Positions 54,001-63,000 of a DNA stretch of 64,000 bases are shown in pieces (within the stretch, counting starts at the first letter, position 1; the number at the start of each line of letters is the position of its first letter). The position numbers and the translations under genes are program-made. The notes beneath the pieces were generated by a model. That model worked only from the letters and a program-made list of their open reading frames with translations. It ran no database searches and was not told the DNA's origin. Source of the stretch: Gymnorhina tibicen (Eukaryota > Chordata > Aves > Passeriformes > Artamidae); assembly GCA_013399875.1 (NCBI GenBank), contig VXAZ01001052.1:1-64000 (forward strand), given 5' to 3'.

Positions 54001-57000
54001 GCAGCTCATCTGAATGTTTCAAGCAGTTTTTTTCTAACCAGCCCTGCACAGCGAGTTATGTATGTGGTGATCCCTGGTAGTCCATGCACAGCTCATGTGT
54101 CTCTGAGCTGTGCTGGTTCACAGCTGTGCAAACTGAGTCACCTTGTTTTCCTCTGTCTAACTGAAAAGAAGAAAAAAGCTGTATGAGAGGATAAACTACA
54201 CACTGCTCAATGTGATGTGCACCTATAGAATCCAGCAAAGGTACACAGCAGTCAAATGTTGTTCTTGTGCCTGCTCCAGTACCCGCACTGCTGCAGAAGG
54301 AGAGACACCAACAACATCACAAGGTCAGCACTAAAAATTGCCGTATCTACACCGTGGAGTGAGGGACAGAGAGCAGTGCACAGCAGGCAAAACTTCCAAC
54401 AGTGAATCCCAAAAGTGCACTTTGGAAACACTTCCCTGGATGAAGAATGCCCTTGACAAGCATTATATATGACTTTCCTTCTCATTTTCAGTTAAGTCTT
54501 CAACTGAGTCAGCTACAGCAGAGAAACTCTGTGACACGACTCCTGTTCTTCAAACAGTATTTCTTTTTTCGTAAAGCCATTGACTCAAGCTAATTTTGCA
54601 GTCAAATAAAGGCAAATGGAAAACAAGTACAAACATCTTTGTATGAGATTTCAGTGAGATTTTATATGTACATTGAAAGGGATTGTCTACAGAAATTTCC
54701 CAATCTGTTCCTGCATGCACTCCTGCAATTAGAGGTGGTCCCCTGAGACTGAGGCTGTCTCAAGCTTCTTCTCCTTGCACAGCTGCTAATTCTGTGAGAA
54801 TTTTGTTTTAATGGTAGTAAAATATATGCGGAGATACAGTAACACATGCCAAATTTGTCAGGGATGAAGCATTTTAGTGGGAAAAGACTGGAAGAACAAG
54901 GAACATAGGAGTGGGAACTTGGTGTTTTCCTTGCTATGGAAATGCAACAAGTGCCTGCTTCTTGCATCAATCATGGCAAATCCTTGTAACTTTGCTACTG
55001 TGGAGATGAGCCTTCTTAGTCAGGTACAAAAGGACAGATAAGGAAAATGTGTGAGTTTCTTACTGAAATCCTTCTACTCCAGTGGCAGCAGGCAGGTTTT
55101 ATAAGGGTCATGGGGCTTCTAGACAGAAACAGGAGCAGGGAAGCAACCAAGCTTTTTAAAACTGCGCTCCTTCCATGATCAGGGACTTTGCTAAACACAA
55201 GCTCACAAACCCCAGCTACTCGCCAAAGCTCTGTCATCCACGTGGGTTCAGCTGCCTGGTGGCTTTACATCTCAGAGAACCAAACACCTCAAGACACAGA
55301 AAGTAGTTCTTATTTGCTTCCAGGCTGCTCCCTCTTGCTAAGGTGCCCAAAATCTGCATGTTACTCAGCACATCACAAATAGCAGTGCAAAAGTAGAGTT
55401 AACAGTCAGCAACTGAAAACATGTAAAGTCAAGAATGTACTGTCCAGGGAGCACTAAAACCTACAATGAGATCCACACATTTGTTTTGTTAGTATCCTGA
55501 TTAACCAGAGAGCCCAGAAAAATGGAACATGTAAATATGGATTTATAGTGAAGTCACCAGTCTGAGTTGGCATGTGAAAATCATAAATCACATTCACTAA
55601 CACCTCTGCCTGTTGTATTTTTGACAAAAGCAGACCATACCTGAATAACGGTCTATTATGCCCAAAACAAATGGGCAAAACCCCAGGATAGCAGAACCAG
55701 GCTAACCATATTAATTTCAATGACTACTGTACTATTACCAGTTCATTTCTAGAGAGCCCTCCAACATATTTAGGCATATCCTGATCCTGCCTTTCATTAT
55801 CTGTAACTCAAAAGACAAATCGATATTGTAAGCCTTAGTCTCCAAGTTTGTTTTAAGAACAAAATTCTGTAACAGAACAAAACATCCAGCATGTACAAAT
55901 CTAGGCATCTTCATAAATTGAAAGACTAAGAGTCTGATGACAGAGTCATTCACACCAGTTTTGCTATATGCATGTGAATCACTGCCTCTAGTGACCTAAA
56001 ACAAACTTTGCAATTTTGGTATTTTCTTCCTAAAAAGGCTCTCACAGAGCTGTCACACGAGAAGTGCAGCCTTCTACCTTCTGTTTATAACCATTCTTAG
56101 ACTCAGTCATTTATCAGAGTTGTGAGCAATGACTATTAAAGTGGTACGTAAGCCACATGCAAAAAAAACCAAAAAATCAAAACCCCTTCCCAGTGCCTTC
56201 CCCTTGCAGAGCCTTCTACAAAATCAGTGAAGAATTGTCTGCTTCACACAGTGGTAAATAACCAGACAGGCAGCAAAAGATGAGGCCTGAGGTGTAGAGA
56301 AAAGATGGAAACTATTTAAAATCTTACCTTCTGCACGTTGGGTTTGATGCACCGAACAAAGAAAGGATTTGAAGAACTCAGCGTTGCCATTAAAGAATGA
56401 AGTGATTCCTGAAACACAGGTAGAGGGAAGACTGCACTTCACAAGCTGGATTTTTGTACAAGCAACATAACCCTGGACAAGACCTCCTGCAGCTCGGCGC
56501 TGCAGACAGCATCTAACTGCAACACCTAGTGGTGCACACCAGAGTTACTGCATCATGGAAGCTCTGGCTTCCAAACAGATGGGGTCAAAACGTGCGTGCT
56601 CGTTTCTTCCACTGGCTCTTCTGGTCAAAACTGGCATCACTGTTTCACAATGAACAAGATTCACAGACTGGTATGAAGAAAACTGTTCATAAGGAAACAC
56701 TAAATTGCTGTTTCAGGGATCTTTCAAATGACTGCTTAAGACTTAGGATCCACATTCCCAAACTGCTAAAATTGAGCAAGTCAAAAGGAAGGATAAGGGG
56801 TCTATGGCAAAACCCACCAACTCAAATGTCCTCTTTTCATTTCAACCACCCCAAATCCACTTATTTTCCATCTTCCCTAAAGAAAACAGTTTTTTTCCTA
56901 GCTTTAGAACTCTGAATGATCCAATGCACATTAAACTATCAGTTGTCTGAACCTCAGCCTGGAGATAAAAATCACAAAATCCCTCAGTTCTTTTATGATT

Positions 57001-60000
57001 ATTACTTTAATTACACATCCACCCCTTTCCCGCCTGAGCCATCATTCCATATCTTATTCCAACTTGCCTCATTCTGTATCATTAAGTATGATGAACCTTT
57101 TTAAACTGAAGTCTTGCATTTACTTTGCAGAGACACAAATGATTGTACAGGAGAGGAGCTCAGGCTCTGAAGAGCCCACAAAGTTAGCAATGGTAATGTT
57201 ACACCCCTCAAAGGTGGCACTTTGTGCCAGGCAGCAGCGAGGATACAGAGCAGGCTGCCAAGGAGACAGAAAGTGCACCTTTTAAAGGAGCAACCCTGTG
57301 TGTCCTGCCATATGTCTTGGAGCAAAACTGTCAATGTCAGTTTGTTGTAACAAATTCTTGCATCAATCTGCAGACCAAGCACTTACTTGAGGATTGAACA
57401 TGCAGTGATAAAGGCAGCAGGCAGAGTTATGGCTGTGCACAGGAGCTGGTGCAGGGCAAAGGGAGCAAACAGTGAAATGACTGGGAACACAAATGGTAGC
57501 TCTTGGTTCGCTTGCCTGTGCCAGCCTATGGACCAGGGAGTCGGGCAGCAAACGTTAAACAGAACATACAAAGAGAAAAATCTTTGTGTAAAGACAAATA
57601 TTTACAGCTTTGAAAAGTAAAGGCTTCGTTCATATTAAACCCGTGTGAACGTTACATCTAGGGACAATTCTCTCATTCCAGGCTCCTACTTACAGAGACT
57701 GGAAAAGTTGGTCAGTCTAAACAAAAATGATTTAAACTATTTTTACTTTTGCCTGTGGTAGAGCCAGCCAGATTCTGCACAGCGCTGCAAGCCTCTAAGT
57801 CACTGTCAGGTGATGAGCTAATTTGGAGTTTACCTTGCTGTAATCAACAGGCTGAAACAGATGGTATCTAAACTCTGCTATTCTGCGTGCACCCCCAAGG
57901 CCTGCATTAGGCAGGTCATCAAATGAAAAGAAGAGTCAACCAATTTACCATGAGAATAAAACTGTGAAGGCAAAATTCTTATCTTCAGTTGAAATAAGAT
58001 GGACTAATCCCTGTAAGGCTTTAAAACATGTAAAAAACACCCAACCTAATTCTCTGGGGAAGGCATGATGTGAAGGTCAACCTCTTGTAAAGCAGTCCAG
58101 CCGGTTAATGGTCAGTTACTGCAGCATTAGATAAGAGGCAATTATGGTTTGATTTCATGTTTTATCACCCTTATGTTTTCCAGGGCCCATGACAGAGAAC
58201 AGAAGGAATACTATACTTTGTTCTACCTTGCCAAATGGATGCAAAAATATGGTCTGTTTTTGTAAGGTTAACATCTTAAAGGTCTACTTTGCACATATAC
58301 AAATGACTAAGAGAAAACAGTGCCTTCTGCTACCCCAGAACTAGCAAATAACACCATCTTATGACAAGAAATGGATACTTCTAAGATGAGTTATGGTAGC
58401 ACAAAGCAAGCTGTCTCGAAAATACATTAATGTTTTTTAATAAAAGACATTGTGTGTGCCCCAGCATACACTCTTCGCTGTTCTGTCCAACACTTAGCAA
58501 TAGTCTATTAGGATAAAATCTGCCCCTAAGGGGTTTGAGTCTGCTCTTTTTTTTTTGAAAAAGTGAATGAACTCTGCAAATGTGTATTAATTCAAACAAA
58601 ATGAAAGGCAACCAATCCAGACTTGTACTCATGCAATTTAGGAGATGTTTCGTGCCAATCTTTCCCTTTTAAATAATTTGCAGATAGACTTTATGCTAGA
58701 TTTCAATTTGGTGCCATTTCTGATGAGAGGCTATAAAGCCTCATAAAAAGGTGTTTAACAAGAATGCCTTCCAAACTTTAAGTTAAAGCAAGGCAACACC
58801 TTAATGAGGTATTTATTCAGCACTTATTTTTCTTAGCATACAGGCACTGCTGTAAGGCTTTGTGGGATTTTGTGGTTGGATCTAGGTTATAAAGACAAAC
58901 CAGGACAAGAGAGACCAACTTCATAGATGAGCTTTAAAATAAGGACAAATAAGCAAGTGGGGAATGCAACAGTTTTGTGGGGATGGTGTGATGCAAAGGT
59001 TAGTGTCTACTTGAAACTACCCAGGATGGTCAATCGGTTAATTAGCAGTGTCAGAGAAGAGACAGCAATGTTTTCATGCTCAAGTTTTGCCTCTCTCAAT
59101 CTGCACCTGTTCTTTACTGACCAGGGTTTGTCTATCACTGATTAGCTACAGAGCAGAGACGACACATTAACTAACCTTGAACTGGAGACTGACAGTGGGT
59201 TTTCGGTGCTTGCTTCCACATTTAAGAGTGTCCTGATTGTTGCGACTTGAAACATGTTCAAATAGATCATAGATGAAATCAAGACTGAAACGGAAAAGAA
59301 AAGTAGTATTTCTAAAGTGTATCCTAGCAGTCTATGATGTTCACCACTGTAGAATGAAAAGAAAGCACTGTTTCTTAGCAAGAAGCTCCTCCATCAAAAA
59401 CCCACTTATTGATTTTCTCCACAATCTTTAATAAACAATAGATTTTTTTTTTGACTTTGCAGAATTTATGCAGGGGATTAAAAATAAAAACAAAATAAGG
59501 AGGGTTTTTCTTCTCCACTCCAAACACATCATTAGGGAAATGAACTGTGAAGTCCTAGAGGCTGTACTGCATTTTACTCCACTCACTCAACCAAAACTCC
59601 AGCTGACTGCAACCGGAATTGTACCCGAACAAAGACTGCTTAGGGATGTAACACAAAATAGCCACCCATGTAAGCCTCACTTTAGATATCAGCTGTCCAT
59701 GCTGTTTTCTACTCTATCAGTTAGGTACCCTCCTCTTACCATTCCTACAGAAACACAGACATTTTAATTCAAGCTCCACACAGATGTTGGTGCAAAAGCA
59801 AAACCAGGCCCAGCCAAGTTTAACTCATCTATTCTTTTTACCTAGATACTTCAATTGACAGATGTTATAGCCAAAATGTCATAAATCCAGAACAAATAAC
59901 ACAGAGAGGGAAATGCTTATTAACAGTTTCCCCTGCACAGAAGGGCTTAAGGGATTTACAAACAAGCAACTTGCACAGCGAGGCAGGATGACTGGATGGG

Positions 60001-63000
60001 ATAGGGGAGGGCAGCAGATGAGACAGCAATACCCAGGCTCAGCTCCCTCTTCTACCATTCCTCTGTGTGTCCTGGAACCTCAACCAAATACCCACAAAAA
60101 GGGACGTGGTACCACCCCAGCTCACAGGGTACCACTGTAAGGACCCTAAGAGCTTACACAGCAGAATGACATGAGACATATAGGTACCAAAGGCATCCAA
60201 GCTCAGGCTTTCAGTCAGATAAATCTTAATAGAAGTTCTCTCCTTGAAGCAATTACTATATGGCAGTTTGCACTGTGGTAGCCCCCGACAGCAAGTGTTC
60301 AACCAAATCAGGGAATGCCAGAAACACAAATGTGAAGTAAAAAACGACACACGCACGCTGCCTATGAGGCACTCTGAAGCCACGTGGTTAAAAACCATGA
60401 CCAGCTTCCAGCATCCTTACTCATTACAGAGTAGCAAGTGAGCTCCCTAGGAACCCCCTGGACTGAACAGCAACAAGGTGCTCTACAATGATATGATATG
60501 CTCATTTCTATTTCATTCTATGCTCATTTCAGGTCTGTCAAGGTCTGATGCCACGCAACATCTAACAAACTCAGACCCCAGCAGAATTAGGTGATCAATC
60601 CTGGCAGAATGAGCTGATACAACACACCTTAGTACCATGTCCTTAACAAAAATCGCAGAAACTTACCTGCTTTCACGTAACAAGTTCAGGAGATCATCTC
60701 TGAAAGTATCTCTGTTCTTCTCCAAGATCCCCCTGACATCATACTGGACCTAGAAGGAAACAGAGCTGGTTCAAACAACAAGCCAAACAGTCAGGCACCT
60801 CTCACAAGAGTGGTACTGTAAGAAGTGCTGAGGGAACAGAGTGCTTTAGTTAATTCTGAACAGCCTTGGGGGAAAATTAAGCTAATGAAAATTCTGCTTG
60901 GAATAATTTCAGCAAATAAAGAAATTACCTCCCCAGCGTAGTGCTTCACTCCAAAGTTGTGAACGGCAACCCTTGGTTTTACATAAAAAGGATTGTTCTA
61001 ATTGGAGGGGGAAAAAAAGAGAAAAATATTTGGAGGGAGTTGTCACATTATCCTCTCAACCCATACCTAAACAGACCACTGTCTTCCAGTGAACTCTCTG
61101 GAAGATTAGTGCTCCAAAAGCAAACAAGCAGTTCATAATGATAATAGGATTTGTCAGTCTGGACTGCTCCACATGCAGTAATAACAGATTTATGGTATAT
61201 AAAATGGCATTACACTAAACCTGAACACCATCTGTCAGAACCATCTATAAAAGGCACTTTGAAAGAGAAGGCTCTATCTTAAACTGGCAGTTATGAAGAT
61301 TGGTGGATATGCTTGCATCCCAGAAATTGTGAAAAATAATTCCAGGATCACAAATAAAGGTAACACTAACATGGACAGAGGAAACAGCAAACTTTCAGTA
61401 AATGACATAATTTACTGAATGATGTGAATGCTTCATTAAATTAAGGGAAACTGAAGATCTAAATAATCTGAGCAGGTTGACAGAGCTATAATTAAGAGTA
61501 GAATTTGACTGATTCACCACAATGGAAACCTTTAACTGAACAGCAACAAGGGTATGTTCTTCCAGTAACCAACTCAGCCTTGACAGCAAATTATACAGAT
61601 TGCCATGGAAGTAGGATCACATCCAAAAAAGCCTCTAGAACTATGCACCCATATGTTTGAACCACGAATTTCTACAGAAGCAAAGAGATCCTACATAATT
61701 TGCACAGAAAAGATCAGCAAAACATCACATACAGCATGCTGGGCATTCAACTTCTCCAGTAAGGTGGAGTCAGTAGCTTGAGGAAAATGGCTCTCCTCAT
61801 TGATGAGTGCCAGTAGTCCCAGTTTCTAGAACAGCAAGAAGAGGGAGAAGATGAATTAGTGCACGGATGGACACAGCTGTTCGCCCCAGTTTGGAAAAAT
61901 CACAAAGTCCTTGAAGTTGCTGTGTGCAGAGAGGCACAAAAAAAGTCATATACAACTAAAACCCCAGCCTTGAAGGTGACTGTAATCCTATTTTTCTGGC
62001 AACACTCCTTTTGAAATATAGAGCATATAATCTGTAGGCAAAATAAAGAAAAACGAGCTACTGGAAGAATCAAGAGTTCTCCTGATGTAGGCAGTTTTTA
62101 GGTGCATGCAATGACATTGCCCCAGAATATATGCCCAGCCTCCAGGATCTCCAATGATCAGGAGTCTGAGGAGTTTGTGTAAAACAGCCTTTCAAAAAAG
62201 TTTCTTCCATATAATTATCTACCCAGCTGTTGAACCAATGCAAACTTTTAGCACCCACAGTGCCCAGGGGCAGAGCAAAAGATACACAGTTTAACTTTGC
62301 CCTGTGTGAAGCACAACCTCCCTTTGCTTTGCATATGCCTCTGTGTAATTTCCTTTGATGTTCCCCACTTCTCATGCTAGAAGAGGTGGTAAACAAAGCA
62401 AGCTGCCCCGTAGTTAATTAATGTGTCCAGCAAGCTCCAGGTTGATACAGCCTCTCAGAAAAACACGGTTCTGCAGGTGCACATTTTAATAAGCCATGTC
62501 CCAAGGGCCCAGAGCAGCCCCTGAAAAGCCACACTGCCCTGACTGCAGTCACGTCCTGCCAGCTGGATCCCCTGCCCACTGCCACTCGCTTCTGTGCTCG
62601 CCTGAACTCTTGCAGTCGCACACCCTGCCATGGAGCTGAGCTCACGCAGCCCGCCTGCACTGATGGCAAGAGTGAGCATGGATCAAATCACTCTTCTCAA
62701 TCACCTCCAAATATTGCTTTCGTATATAATCACACACAGAGAAAAGCTGCCACAAGGAAAAGAGCTCACAATAGAATCCTTAACATAGCCATACATGAAA
62801 ATGATCTGATTAAAAGCCTGCTATCTAAACATGCAAGATTCACCATTCTCTTCACTTGTTCTTTGTGTTGACAAATATTTTAAAGACATATTACCTCAGA
62901 ACAAAAATGAAGAATAGGTAACAGTATCAAATTCTTTCTTACCTTTTCAATAAGATCCAAGCACTCTCCATTGTCTGTCCAGTCAATATCTTCCCAAATT

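Larger units (their letters stand above)
34560..56327 (-). other. MYO10: Very long MYO10 intron (21.8 kb) within the motor
   Basis: The intron separates the exon ending CIKPNVQK from the exon starting MPDQFDQ, phase 0 at both ends. It is about a third of the window and more than six times the next longest intron. In mammals an internal promoter before the equivalent exon makes headless Myo10 in brain. Here it holds a GC/CpG-richer island near 43.2-43.7 kb and an exon-like segment at 45107-45226. The rest shows small tandem repeats but no recognisable transposon or second gene. Confidence 0.9.
59285..62942 (-). other. MYO10: MYO10 introns between motor exons
   Basis: Four introns (59285-60666, 60750-60928, 60998-61732, 61826-62942). 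Nothing other than unique AT-rich sequence seen. Confidence 0.85.

Noticed and set aside
57363..57620. Exon-like stretch bounded by ACTTAC on the plus strand, between two motor exons
   Set aside because: The flanking exons (59176-59284 and 56328-56408) join directly to give VSLQFK-ESLHSL as in other myosin-X proteins, so no exon fits here.
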